Assembly: GCF_035594125.1 (NCBI RefSeq)
Contig: NC_087156.1
Span: forward strand, 12,668,806 to 12,732,805
Source: Scylla paramamosain
Taxonomy: Eukaryota; Arthropoda; Malacostraca; Decapoda; Portunidae
DNA length: 64,000 bases
Direction: 5' to 3'
The notes under the pieces are model-generated. The model worked only from the letters and a program-made list of their open reading frames with translations. It made no database searches and had not been told where the DNA came from. This document shows positions 26,554 through 39,434 of this stretch, piece after piece. Each line of letters opens with the position of its first letter. The stretch's first letter is position 1. The position numbers were made by a program, and so were the translations under genes.

Positions 26554-29500
26554 TCAAAAACACTAAAAGGCATGTTCTTCGTAATGTTGGTTTTATTCCC
26601 ATGAAATGTAATTGCCCTGCTTTTTAGTGCTTTATTGCCTAACACGCTCAAAAACACTCAAAGAAACTTTCCTGGTAATGTCATTTTTTCTCACATAAAG
26701 CTAATTTCGCATGAAATTTGAGGTTTTTGGTAGCTAAGAATGTAAAAAAAACTTTCAAAATACACGCATTTCTAGTAAGGTTGTTCTGTTTCTTGATTAA
26801 GAGTGTTATTCTTGAGTATCCAGTTTTTTGGTATCTTAGGATCTTCTGCATGCAATCGAGTTTTTGCGTTTTTGCCTTGTGATTCTGGTGAACTATAAAA
26901 ACTCTAATTATACACGTTTCTTATTATGTCCTTTTTTTCCCTTATCTAGAGTGCTTTGCATCCATTTCGAGTTTCTTTTTATGTAACAAGTTAAAAAACA
27001 CACAAAATATTATACTCTTTTTTGGTAATGTTATTCTATTCTTTCATATTGGTTAGTTTGCCTCCGTTTTAGCGTTTTTCAACGTAAATCTTTTAAAAGA
27101 CACGTTTCCAGTCGATTTTTGTTTGGATTTCCATATAGAGTGACTTTCTCATATTATTTATCGTTTTGGTGCCTAACATGCTTTTTGGTGCCTTTTGCTT
27201 CCCAAATATGGAGTGCTTTCCATCCATTTTCGCGTTTTTTGTAGGTAACAATTTCAAAAACACTCACAATATACCTTTTTGGTAGTGTTGTTCTATTTCT
27301 TCATTTTGGTTGGTTTGCATCTGTTTGGCGTTTTGTACAATAAAACACCGAAAAGACACGTTTTCAGTAATTTTGTTTTGGGTCCCCCTTATAGATTGAC
27401 TTCCTTAGGGTTTTATCATGTTCGTTCCCTAACATGCTGAAAAACACTCATAAGACAGTTTTCTGGCTATATAAAACACGTTTAATTTCCTCATATAGTT
27501 GGCTTTGCATGCACTTTAGGTGTTTGGTACATAACAGTCCGAAAAAAAAGCTAAATTTAACTTTTTTGATAATGTTCTTATTTCATATAATTTCCTGAAC
27601 TTTGCCCGAAAGATTTTGGCACCTTCGTTACCTGTGAAGATGAATAAGAACGAAAAAAAAATCGTATTTTTTTATTTATTTACTTTTTTTTCCTCAATAA
27701 GGATAATAATTTGTTGCTTTTAGCTTTTTCGTACTTAATGAACTTAAAAACACTCATAATACACGTTTCTCGTAATGTCCTTTCATTTCCCCAAAAATAC
27801 GGTTCTTTGCATATATTTAAGCGTTTTTATTAGTAACATGATCAAAAACACTCAAAATACATGTTTTTGGTCAATGTTATTCTGTTTCACCATCAAGTGT
27901 ATTTTGACATGCATTTTAGTGTTTTAGTATATAAGGAGCTCAAATACACTTAGAAGGCAAGTTCTTGTTAAAAAAGGTTTTATTCCAATGTAATGTGATT
28001 GCCCTGCTTTTTAGTGCTTTATTGCCTAACACGCTCAAAAACACTCAAAAGACATTTTCTCTGGTAATGTCATTTTTTTCCTCACAAAAAGCTGGTTTCG
28101 TATGGCAATTGGGGGTTTTGGTAACTAAGGATGTGAAAAGCACTCAAAATATCACGCATTTAGTAAGATTGTTCTGTTTCTCAATTAAGAGTGTTGTATG
28201 CAGAGTTACAGCATTTTGGAAGGTGAGAAACTTCTTAATACACACGAGTTTTTGCGTTTTTTGCCTTGTAGTTCTTGTGAAACTATACAAACACTCATTA
28301 TACACGTTTCTCGTAATGTCCTTTTGCTTCCCAATATAGAGTGCTTTTCCATCCCATTTTCGCGTTTTTCGTAGGTAACAATTTCAAAAACACTTAAAAT
28401 ATACCTTTTTGTCAATGCATTTTATTTCTTCATATATGTTGGTTTACATCCGTTTTAGCATTTTTCTACATAAAACACCGAAAAGACACGTTTTAAGTAA
28501 TTTTGTTTTGGATTCCCATATAGATTGACTTCCATGTTATTTATCGTGTTGGTTCCTAACATGCTGAAAAACACTCATATGATCGATTTCTGGCAAAGAC
28601 GTTTAATTTCCCCATGTAGGTGGCTTTGCATGCACTTTAGGGGTTTGGTACATAACAGTTCGAAAAAAAAAAGCTATATTTAACTTTTTTGATAATGTTT
28701 TTATTTCACATAATTTCCTGAAATTTGCCCGAATTTTGTCATTTCGGTACCTGTGAAGATGAATAAGAAAGAAAAAAAATATTGTATTTTTTTTTTATTT
28801 ATTTATTGTTTCTATAAAAAAGTATTATTTGTGGCTTTTAGCTTTTTAGTAATTAATAAACTTAAAAAAAAACTCATAATACTCGTTTCTCGTAATCTCC
28901 TTTTGTTTCCCAAAAATAATGTTGTTTGCATTTATTTAAGCGTTTTTATTGGTAACATGATCAAAAACACTCAAAATACATGTTTTTGGTAATGTTATTC
29001 TGTTTCACCATAAAGAGTGTTTTGCATGCGTTTTAGTGTTTTGGTATATAAGGAGCTCAAAAACACATAAATGCAAATTCTTGGTAAAAATTCGTTTTCC
29101 TTAAATGTAATGTGATTGCCCTCCTTTTTAGTGCTTTATTTTCTATCACGCTCAAAAACACTCAAAAGACACTTTTGTGGTAAAGTCTTTTTTTTCCCAT
29201 AAATCTATATTAGCATGCAATTTGGGGTTTTGCTAAGAATGTGAAAAGCACTCAAAATACACGGATTTATTAAGGCTGTTCTGTTTCTTAATTAGGAGTG
29301 TTATACATGAGTTTTAGCATTTTTGAATCTAGGAAACCTCTCCATATACACGACATTTTGCGTTTTTTTGCCTTGTGGTTCTTTTGAACTATAAAACACT
29401 CATTATACACTTTTCTTGCAATGTCGTTTTGTTTCCCAGTATAGAGTGCTTTGCATCAATTTTCGCGTATTTTGTAGGTAACAAACTCAAAAACACTCAA

Positions 29501-32500
29501 AATATACCTTTTTAGTAAAGTTTTTCTGTTTCTTGAGATTAGTTGCTTTGCAACGTTTCAGCGTTTTTCTACGTAAAACACTGAGAAGACACGTTTTCAG
29601 TAGCTTTTTTTTGGATTCCCATATAGAGTGTGTTCTTTATTATTTATCGTTTTGGTGCCTAACATGCTAAAAAAAACACTCAAAACACATATTTCTGGTA
29701 AGGTCGTTTAATTTCCTCATATAGGAGTCTTTGCATGCATTTTAAGCTTTGGTACATAACAGTCGGAAAAAAAACCGGAAATTATATTTTTTTTTATATT
29801 TCTGTTTTTTTTATTTTCTAAATAAAGAGTGTTATTTGTGGGTATTAGCTTTTTGGTACTTAAGGAACTTAAAAAACACTCATAATACACGTTTCTCGTA
29901 ATATCCTTTTGTTTTCCAAACATAATGTTCTTTGCACGTAATTAAGCGTTTTTATAGATAACAATATCAAAAACACTCAAAATACATGTTTTTGGTAATG
30001 TTGTTGTGTTTCTCCATAAAGTTTGTTTTTCTATGGGTTTTAGCGGTTTGGTATACAATTACCTGAAAAAAACTTAAAGGCAAGTTTTTGGTATAAATTG
30101 GTGTTATTCCAATGTAATATGATTGCCCTGCTTTTTAGTGCTTTATTGCTTATCACGCTCAAAAACACTTAAAAGACACTTTTCTGGTAATGTCATTTTT
30201 TTCTCACATAAAGGTGGTTTCGCATGCAATTTGGAGTTTTGGTAACTAAGAATGTGAAAAGCACTCAAAATACACGCATTTAGTAAGGTTGTTCTGTTTC
30301 TCAATTAAGAGTGTTATAAGTTTCAGATTTTTGGTATCTAGGAACCTTCTCCATATACACGAATTTTTGTGTTTTTTGCCTTTTGGTTCTTTTGAACTAT
30401 AAAAAACTCATTATACACTTTTCTTGCAAAGTCCTTTTGTTTTCTAATATAAAGTGCTTTGCATCAATTTTCGCGTTTTTTATAGGTAACAAGCTCAAAA
30501 ACACTCAAAATATACCTTTTTTGGTAATGTTTTTCTATTTCTTGATATTGGTAGGTTTGCATCCGTTTTAGCGTTTTTCTACGTAAAAGAAAAAAAACAC
30601 GTTTTCAGTAATTTTATTTTGGATTCTCATATAGAGTGAGTTCCTTATTATTTATCGTTTTGGTGCGTAACATGCTGAAAAACACTCAAAAAACAGATTT
30701 CTGGTAAGGTCGTTTAATTTTCTCATATAGGAGTCTTTGGATGCACTTTAGGGTTTGGTACATAACACTCCGAAAAAAAAGCTAAAATTTACTTTTTTGA
30801 TCATTTTTGTTTTAACATATAATAGCCCTGAATTTTCCAAGAATTTTGGCATCTCGGTACCTATGAAGATGAATAACAAAATAAAAAATCCTATTTTTTT
30901 ATTTTCTTACTTTTTTTTTGTAAATAAAGAGTGTTATTTGTGGGTTTTTGCTTTTTGGTACTTAAGGAACTTAAAAACACTTATAATACACATTTCTCGT
31001 AATGTCCTTTCGTTTCTTAACCATAAGGTTTTTTGCATGTATTTAAGCGTTTTTATTGGAAATATGATCAAAAACACTCAAAATACATGTTTTTGGTAAT
31101 GTTATTATGTTCCACCATAAAGTGTATTTCGCATGCGTTTTAGTGTTTTGGTATATAAGGAGCTCAAAAACACTTAAAGGCAAGTTCTTATTAAAAATTC
31201 TTAAAAAAAAAATTGGTTTTATTCCAATGTAATGTGCTTGCCCTGCTTTTCAGTGCTTCTTTGCCTAACACGCTCAAAAACACTCAAAAGACATTTTTCT
31301 AGTAATGTAATTTTTTTCCCACATAAAGCTGGTTTCGCATGCAATTTGGGGTTTTGGTAACTAAGAATGTGAAAAGCACCCAAAATACACACATTTAGTA
31401 AGATTCTTCTGTTTCTCAATTAAGAGTGTTGTTCATGAGTTACAGCATTTTGGTATCTATGAAAATTTTTTATATACACTAGTTTTTGCTTTTTTTGTCT
31501 TATGGTTCTTTTCAACCATAAAACACTCATTATACACTTTTTATGCAATGTCCTTTTTTTTCCCATTATAGAGTGCTTTGCATCATTTTTTGTTTTTTTT
31601 TATAAGTAACAAGCTGAAAAGCACTCAAAATATACCTTTTTGGTAATGTTTTTCTATTTCTTTATATTGGTTTGTTTGGATCCGTGTTACGTTTTTCTAC
31701 GTACTTAAAAACACTCATAATACACGATTTTCGTAATGTCTTTTCATTTTCCAAACATAGGGTTCTTTGCATGTATTTAGGCATTTTTATAGGTAACATG
31801 ATCAAAAACACTCTCAATAAATGTTTCTGGTAATGTTATTCTGTTTCTCCATAAAGGGTGTTTTGCAAGCGTTTTGCGTTTTGGTATGTAAGAATATCAA
31901 AAACACGTAAAGGCAAGTTCTTGGTAAAAGTTGGTTTTATTCCCATATAATGTGATTGCCCTCCTTTTTAGTGCTTTAGTGCCTATCACGCTCCAAAACA
32001 CTCAAAAGACACTTTTTTGGTAATGTCATTTTTTTCCCCATATAAAGCTAGTTTCGCATGCAATTTTTGGTTTTGGTAACTAAGAATGTGAAAAGCACTC
32101 AAAATACATGCATTTGGTAAGGTTGTTCTGTATTCTTAATAAAGAGTGTTATTTCTGAGTTTTAGCATTTTGATATCTAAGAAACTTCTCCATATACACC
32201 GAGTTTTGCGATTTTTGCTTTGTTGCTGTTGTGAAACTATAAAACACTCATTATACACGTTTCTTGTAATGTCCTTTTGTATCCCAAGATAGAGTGCTTT
32301 CCATCCATTTTCGCGTTTTTTTTTTAAGGTAAGAAGCTCAAAAACACTCAAAATATACCTTTTTGCTAATGTTATTCTATTTCTCCATATTCGTTGGTTT
32401 GCATCCAATTTAGCGTTTTTTTACGTAAAACACTGAAAAGACACTTTTTCAGTAATTTTGTGATGGATTCCCACATTTATTGACTTCCATATTATTTATC

Positions 32501-35500
32501 GTTTTCATGCCTAACATGCTGAAAAAAAACCACAAAAGACAGGTTTCTAGTAAGGTCGTTTAATTTCCCCATATAGGTGGCTTTCCATGCACTTTAGGGT
32601 TTAGTACATAACAGTCCGAAAAACAAGCTAAAATTAACTCTTTTTCATAATGTTCTTTTTTCATATAATTTCCCTGTAATTTGGCAGAATTTTAGTATCT
32701 CGGTACCTATGAAGATGAATAAAAAAACCCTATTTTTTATTTATTTTTTTTATTTTTTCTCTCTAAAGAGTGTTATTTGTGGGTTTTAGCTTTTTGATAC
32801 TTAAAGAAATTAAAAGCACTCATAATACACGTTTCTCGAAATGTCCTTTCGTTTCCTAAACATAAGATTCTTTGCATGTACTTAAGCGTTTTTATAGCTA
32901 ACATGATCAAAAACACTCAAAATACATGTTTTTGGTAATGTTATTCTGTTTCTAAATAAAGGGTGTTTTGCATGCGTTTGAGCTTTTTGGTATATAAGAA
33001 GCTCAAAAACAGAAAAAAACACTTGGTAAAAGTTGATTTTATTCCCATGTAATGTGATTGCCCTGCTTTTTAGTGCTTTATTGCCTATTATACTAAAAAG
33101 AAAAACTTAAAAGACATTTTTCTGGTAGTGTCATTTTTTTTTCCCATATAAACTTTCACATGCAATTTGGGGTTTTGGTAACTAAGAATGTGGAAAAAAC
33201 TCAAAATACACGCAATTGGTAAGGTTGTTATCTTTCTCAATTAATAGTGTTGTTATTCAGGAGTTTCACCATTTTGGTATCTAAGAAACTTCTCCATATA
33301 TATGTGTTTTTGCGTTTTTTGCCTTTTGCTTCTTGAGAATCTATAAAACACTCATTATACACGTTTCTCGTAATGTCCTTTTGTTAACCAATATAGAGAG
33401 CTTTCAATCCATTTTCGCGTTTTTTTTTTTTTTTAAAGCTCAAAAATACTCAAAATATACATTTTGGTAATCTTATTCTATTTTTTCATTTTGGTTGGTT
33501 TGCATCCGTTTTAGCATTTTTTTACTTAAAACACGGAAGACATGTTTTCAGTAATTTGTTTTGGATTCCAAAATAGAATGAATTCCATATTGTTAATTGT
33601 TTTGGTGACTAACATGCTGAAAAACACGAAACACAGGTTTCTCGTAAAGACGTTTAATTTCCCATATAGTTGGCTTTGCATACACTTTAGGGTTTTGTGC
33701 ATAACAGTCCGAAAAAATAAAGCTAAAATTAACTCTTTTGATAATGTTCTTTTTCTATATAATTTCCCTGAATTTTGCCAGAATTTTGTGATATTGGTAC
33801 CTATGAAGATGAATAACGAAAAAAAAACCTTATTTATTTATTTACTTTTTTTCTTCTCTATAAAGAGGTTTTAGCTTTTTAGTACTTATGGAACTTAAAA
33901 AGACTCATAATACACGTTTCTCCTAATGTCCTTTCGTTTCCCAGACATAGGGTTTTTTGCATTTATTAAAGCGTTATTAGAAGTAACATGATCAAAAGTC
34001 TCAAAATACATGTTTTTGGTAATGATATTCTGTTTCTCCATAATGGATGTTTTGCACGCGTTTTAGCGTTTTGGTATATAAGGAGCTCAAAAACACTTAA
34101 AGGCAAGTTCTTGGTAAAAGATGGTTTTATTTCCATGTAATGTGATTGCCCTCCTTTTAAGTGCTTTATTGCCTAACACGCACAAAAACACTCAAAAGAC
34201 ACTTTTTTGGTAATGTCATTTTTTTTCATGCAATTTGGGGTTTTGGTAACTAATAATGTGAAAAACAGTCAAAATACACGCATATCGTAAGGTTGTTCTG
34301 TATTCTCAATTAAGAGTGTTTTTCCTCAGTTTCAGCATTTTGGTATCTAAGAAACTTATCCATATACACGAGTTTTTGCGTTTTTTGCCTTGTGGTTCTT
34401 GTGAAACTATAAAACACTCATTATGCAAGTTTCTTGTAATGTCCTTTTGTATCTCAGTATAGAGTGCTTTCTATCCATTTTCGCGTTTTTTGTAGATAAG
34501 AAGCTCAAAACACTGAAAATATACTATTTTTGGTAATGTTATTCAATTTCTTCATATTCATTGTTTTGCATCCGTTTTAGCGCTTTTTTACGTAAAAAAC
34601 TGAAAAGACACTTTTCAGTAATTTTGTGATGGATTCCCATATTGAGTGACTTCCATATTATATATCGTTTTGGTTCCTAACATGCTGAAAAACACTCAAA
34701 AGACAGGTTTCTCGTAAAGTCGCTTAATTTCCTCATATAGGTGGCTTTGCATGCACTTTAGGGTTTGGTACATAACAGTCCGAAAAAAAGCTAAAATTAT
34801 TTTTTTTTCATAATTTTCTTTTTTCACATAATTTTCCTGAATTTTGCCAGAATTTGGCATCTTGGTACCTATGAAGATGAATAACAAAAAAATAAATAAA
34901 TTCCTATCTTTTTATTCATTTATTTATTTTTTTTCTATAAACAGTGTTATTTATGGGTTTTAGCTAAATGGTACTTAAAGAACTTAAAAACACTCGTAAT
35001 ACATGTTTCTCAAAATGCCCTTTAATTTCCCAAACATAAGGTTCTTTGCATGTATTTAAGAATTTTTATAGGTAACATGATCAAAAACACTCAAAATACA
35101 TGTTTTTTGTAATGTTATGCTCTTTTTCCATAAAGAATGTTTTGCATTCGTTTTAGCGTTTTGGAATATAAGGAGCTCAAAAACACTTAAAGGCAAGTTG
35201 TTAGTAAAAGTTAGTTTCATTCCCATGTAATGTGATTGCCCTGCTTTTTATTGATTTATTGCCTATCATGCTAAAAAAAAAAAACACTTAAAAGACACTT
35301 TTCTGGTAAAGTCTTTTTTTTCCCACATAAAGCTACTTCCACATAAAATTTGGGATTTTGATAACTAAGAATATGAAAAACACTCAAAATACACGCATTT
35401 GGTAAGGTTGTTCTGTTTCTCAATTTAGAGTGTTATTCAGGAGTTTCAGCATTTTGGTATCTAAGAAACTTCTCCATATATATGAGTTTTTGCGTTTTTT

Positions 35501-36875
35501 GCCTTGTGATTCTTGAGAATCTATAAAACACTCATTATATTTGTTTCTCGTTTGTTAACCAATAGAGAAAGAGAAAAAAACACAAAAGACAGGTTTCTCG
35601 TAAAGTCGTTTAATTTCCCCATATAGTTAGCTTTGCACGCACTTCATGGTTTGGTACATAACAGTCCGAAAAAAAAAACTAAAATTAACTTTTTCGATAA
35701 TGTTCTTTTTACACATAATTTCCCTGATTTTTCCCAGAATTTTGGCATCTCAGAACCTATGAAGAAGAATAACAAAAAGAAAAAGAATCCTATTTTTTTA
35801 TTATATCTTTATTTTTTTCTGTATAAAGAGGTTTTAGCTTTTTGGTACTTATGGAACTTAAAAACACACATAATACACGTTTCTCATAATGTCCTTTCGT
35901 TTCCCAGACATAGGCTTCTTTGCATGTATTTAAGCGTTTTTAAAGGTAACATGATCAAACAAACTCAAAATAAATGTTTTCGGTAATGTTAATCTGTTTC
36001 TCCATAAAGGGTGTTTTGCATGTGTTTTAGCGTTTTGGTATATAAGGAGTTAAAAAACACTTAAAAGTTTGTTTTATTCCCATGTAATGTGATTGCCCTC
36101 CTTTATAGTGCTTTATTGCCTAACTCTCTCAAAAACCCTCAAAAGATACTTTTCTGGTAATGTCATTTTTTTTTCCCACATAAAGCTAGTTTCGCATGTA
36201 ATTTGGGGTTGTAGTAACTAAGAATGTGAAAAACACTCAAAATACACGCATTTAGTAATGATATTCTGTTTCTTAATTAAGAGTGTTATTCATGAGTTTC
36301 AGCATTTTTTTTATCTAAGAAACTTCTCCATATACACTAGTTTTTGCGTTTTTTGCTTCGTGGTTCTTGTGAAACTATAAAATACTCATTATACACGTTT
36401 CTCGTAATGTCTTTTTATTTCCCAATATAGAGTGCTTTGCATCCATTTTCACGTTTTTTTTTTTTTTGTTGGTCAGAAGCTCAAAAATACTTAAAATATA
36501 CCTTTTAGGTAATTTTATTCTATTCATATTGGTCTGTTTTCATCCGATTTAGAGTTTTTTACGTATAACACTGAAACACGTTTTCAGTAATTTTGTTTTG
36601 GATTCCCATATATAGTGACTTCCATATTATTTATCGTTTTGGTGCCTAACATGCTGAAAAACACTCAAGAGACAGTTTGTAAAGTCGTTTAATTTCCCTA
36701 TATAGATATCTTTGCATGCACTTTAGGGTTTCGTACATAACAGTCGGAAAAAAAAGCTAAAATTAACTTTTTCGATAATATTCTTTTATCCACATAATTT
36801 CCCTGAATTTTAACGGAATTTTGGCATCTTGGTACCTTTGAAGATAAATAACAAAAAAAAAAATATTATTTTCTT

Positions 36876-36920
36876 TTATTTTATTTATTTATTTTTACTT
36901 ATTTATTTATTTTTTTGTTT
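36876..36920. repeat. TTTA-rich microsatellite (M4-M5 tract, minus orientation)
   Basis: Repeated TTTATTTATTT following an A run (36,852-36,863). It is the reverse-complement version of the tract found in every higher-order unit and one of the longest in the window. Confidence 0.85.
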
Positions 36921-37685
36921 CTTTATAAAGAGTGTTATTTGTAGGTTTTAGTTTTTTGGTATTTAAGTAACTTAAAAACATTTATAATACATGTTTCTCG
37001 TAATGTCCTTTAGTTTCCCAAACATAGGATTCTTTGCATGTATTTAAGTTTTTTTTATAGGTAACATGATCAAAAACACTCAAAAAAACATGTTTTTTGT
37101 AATGTTATTGTGTTTCTCGATAAAGGATTTTTTGCATTCGTTTTAGCGTTTTGGTATGTAAGGAGCTCAAAAATATTTAACAGCAAGTTCTTGGTAAATT
37201 TTTTTTATTCACATGTAATGTGATTGCCCTTCTTTTAAGTACTTTATTGCCTAACACGCTCAGAAACACTGAAAAAAAAAATTTCTGGCAATATAATTTT
37301 TTCCCCACATAAACCTAGTTTTGCATCCAATTTCGTGTTTTGGTAACTAAGAATGTGAAAAACACTCAAAATACACGCATTTGGTAAGGTTGTTCTGTAT
37401 CTCAATCAAGAGTGTTATTCATGAGTTTCAGCATTTTGGTATCTAAGAAACTTTTGCCTTGTGGTTGTTTTGAAACTATAAAACACTCATTATACAGGTT
37501 TCTCGTAATATCTTTTTGTTTCCCAATATAGAGTGCTTTGCATCCATTTTCGCGTTTTTTGTAGGTAACAGGCTCAAAAACACTCAAAATATACCTTATT
37601 CGCAATGTTATTCTATTTCTTCATATTAGTTTGTTTGCATCCGTTTTAGCGTGTTTCTACGTAAAACACTGAAAAGACAAGTGTT

Positions 37686-37690
37686 AAGTG
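37686..37690. repeat. Target-site duplication, left copy (AAGTG)
   Basis: AAGTG abuts the 5' end of the retrotransposon and recurs directly after its poly(A). The last four bases are unambiguous; the first A could also belong to the poly(A) on the right side. Confidence 0.8.
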
Positions 37691-37957
37691 TTCCAGGAGG
37701 AGGCAGTAGACATCCAGGAGGAGGCAGTAGACACCTGCCGAAACGATAATTACTCCCAGTGAGGTCTAAAGCACTGTTCAGGGGGTGCTTTGAACTTATC
37801 ATTAAACCCAGCTGTGACCTCACTGAACGTTTCCCTTTGTGTCTCACAACACAAGGGGGTAGTTACAGCCTGCCCTTTAAAGACAACTCTCTCCCTCCAC
37901 ACAAAACTACAAGCACCTAATAACACACACACCCTTCACTCCAAAAATTTTAAAATC
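37691..37957 (+). promoter_or_regulatory. Retrotransposon 5' untranslated region, probable internal promoter
   Basis: Non-coding leader of about 267 bp. It starts TTCCAGGAGG and includes two copies of a 21-bp repeat. Non-LTR elements of this kind normally carry an internal promoter here; that is family knowledge, and no promoter motif is clear. A complete-looking 5' end next to a target duplication suggests the copy is full length. Confidence 0.55.
37693..37734 (+). repeat. Two tandem copies of a 21-bp repeat in the retrotransposon leader
   Basis: CCAGGAGGAGGCAGTAGACA starts at 37,693 and again at 37,714, with a period of 21 bp and one difference at the last base. Variable-number leader repeats are common in non-LTR elements. 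Confidence 0.9.
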
Positions 37958-38395
37958 ATGGCGACTCCTACACCAGCCTCGCAGTCCCCATCTGGGGAGG
38001 GGACCATAAATGTCCCCAGGTCGGACTGCCTTTCCGTCGACGACCCTAAGTGTCTTGACACCCCCCTCAACTTTTTCTTCATTAACTTCTGCAACATTCG
38101 CGGTCTAAGATCTAATTTTCAATCTGTAGAACACCACCTCTCCTCTTCTAAACCTCATCTTCTTTTCCTCACTGAAACTCAGGTGTCTGAGGCAACTGAC
38201 AGTAGCCCCTTTTCTGTTCCCTCCTACTTTCTCTATCCTCATTTTCGATCCAAAGCTGGATGCTGCGTTTACGTGCGCGAAGACTTAACCTGCTCTCGTG
38301 CCCACGCTCTTGAATCTTCCGAGTTTTCCACCATCTGGCTACGACTACAGAGTCATTCTCATACTAAATTTATCTGTGCTGTACCTCTCTCCTAA
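37958..38395 (+). pseudogene. Retrotransposon polyprotein, part 1: endonuclease N-terminal half
   Basis: The likely start is the ATG at 37,958, with A at -3 and G at +4; the frame is open upstream to 37,790, but that part is leader. The protein begins MATPTPASQS. An apurinic-type endonuclease starts at about residue 40: FCNIRGL (Asn46) and LTETQ (Glu73, the metal-binding glutamate). This enzyme nicks target DNA to prime reverse transcription. The frame ends at the stop at 38,393-38,395 shortly after FICAV, where the reading continues in the next frame as YLSPNSSDY; a loss of 2 nt near 38,384 explains this. Confidence 0.9.
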
Positions 38396-39434
38396 CTCCT
38401 CTGACTATAAGAAATTCTTTGACTACTTAACTTCCAAAGTGGAGCACATTCTGACCCTCTTCCCTTTTGCAGAGATCTCCATTCTTGGAGACTTCAATGT
38501 TCACCACCAGCTTTGGCTTTCCTCTCCCTTCACTGACCATCCTGGTGAACTAGCCTACAACTTTGCTATCCTCCATGACCTAGAGCAATTGGTGCAACAC
38601 CCTACTCGTATTCCTGACCGTCTTGGAGATACGCCCAACATTCTTGACCTCTTCCTGACCTCTAATCCTTCTGCTTATGCTGTCACCCTTTCTTCTCCGT
38701 TGGGCTCCTCCGATCACAATCTCATATCTTTATCTTGTCCTATCACTCCAATCCCTCCTCAGGATCCCCCTAAGCGAAGGTGCCTCTGGCGTTTTGCCTC
38801 TGCTAGTTGGGGGGACCTGAGGAGGTATTTTGCTAATTTTCCTTGGAATGACTACTGCTTTCGTGTCAGAGACCCGTCTTTGTGTGCTGAGCGCATAACA
38901 GAGGTGATAGTGTCTGGCATGGAGGCGTACATTCCTCACTCTTTTTCTCGTCCTAAACCTTCTAAACCTTGGTTTAACACAGCTTGTTCTCGTGCTATAC
39001 ATGATAGAGAGGTGGCCCACAAAAGGTACTTAAGCCTTCCTTCACCAGAATCTCATGCACTTTATATTTCTGCCCGGAACCATGCCAAGTCATTTCTCCA
39101 ACTAGCCAAAAACTCCTTCATTAACAGAAAATGTCAAAACCTTTCAAGATCTAACTCCCCTCGTGATTTCTGGCATCTAGCCAAAAATATCTCCAATAAC
39201 TTTGCTTCTTCTTCTTTCCCTCCTCTACTTCAACCAGATGGCACCACTGCTATCACATCTATTTCTAAAGCTGAACTCTTTGCTCAAACCTTTGCTAAAA
39301 ACTCTACCTTGGACGATTCTGGGCTTGTTCCTCCCTCTCCTCCACCCTCTGACTACTTCATGCCACGTATTAAAATTCTTCGCAATGATGTTTTCCATGC
39401 CCTCGCTGGCCTTATGGAAGGCTTATGGACCTGA
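38384..39434 (+). pseudogene. Retrotransposon polyprotein, part 2: endonuclease C-terminal half and linker
   Basis: In the new frame the endonuclease continues with [12 protein letters not shown] (catalytic Asp at nominal residue 179) and [11 protein letters not shown] (Asp-His pair at about 253-254), completing the catalytic set. After this comes a linker rich in basic and aromatic residues ([20 protein letters not shown]) that is typical before the reverse transcriptase. The true reading leaves this frame near 39,413: the frame runs to a stop at 39,432-39,434, whereas KAYGPDG is found in the following frame. The shift equals a loss of 2 or 5 nt. An ATG at 38,298 in this frame is not a real start. 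Confidence 0.9.

Larger units (their letters stand above)
26554..37690 (-). repeat. Satellite array B, main block up to the retrotransposon
   Basis: M5 landmarks at about 27,617, 28,747, 30,856, 32,702, 33,800, 34,865, 35,752 and 36,831; one is deleted near 29,780 (CGGAAAAAAAACCGG joins the T-rich tract). Pairs in mirror order with array A landmarks 17,366, 16,200, 15,096, 14,287, 12,069, 10,934, 9,819, 8,694 and 7,559. The piece about 31,200-31,690 is a different subtype, like 22,930-23,130, and ends in an abrupt join at about 31,700 (TTTTTCTACGTACTTAAAAA), so the block is a mosaic. Cleaner than 4-28 kb. No gene. Confidence 0.92.

Noticed and set aside
27965..28339. 124-residue open frame on the plus strand
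   Set aside because: It reads the complement of minus-strand satellite; the sequence is Phe/Leu/Ser-rich because of T-rich repeats, with no recognisable domain.
37735..37760. GAAACGATAATTA in the retrotransposon leader resembling CAAAACGATAAATAAT of module M7
   Set aside because: The similarity is about ten bases, in AT-rich sequence, and the leader is family-specific; chance is the simplest explanation.
38298..38383. ATG at 38,298 as the start of a second retrotransposon gene
   Set aside because: The recognisable protein reads in the other frame up to about 38,384, so this ATG only lies in the overlap created by the frameshift.
38730..39020. Minus-strand frame inside the retrotransposon (others at 37,626-37,932 and 40,584-40,790)
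   Set aside because: Shadows of the plus-strand endonuclease/reverse-transcriptase coding region, which has clear catalytic motifs.
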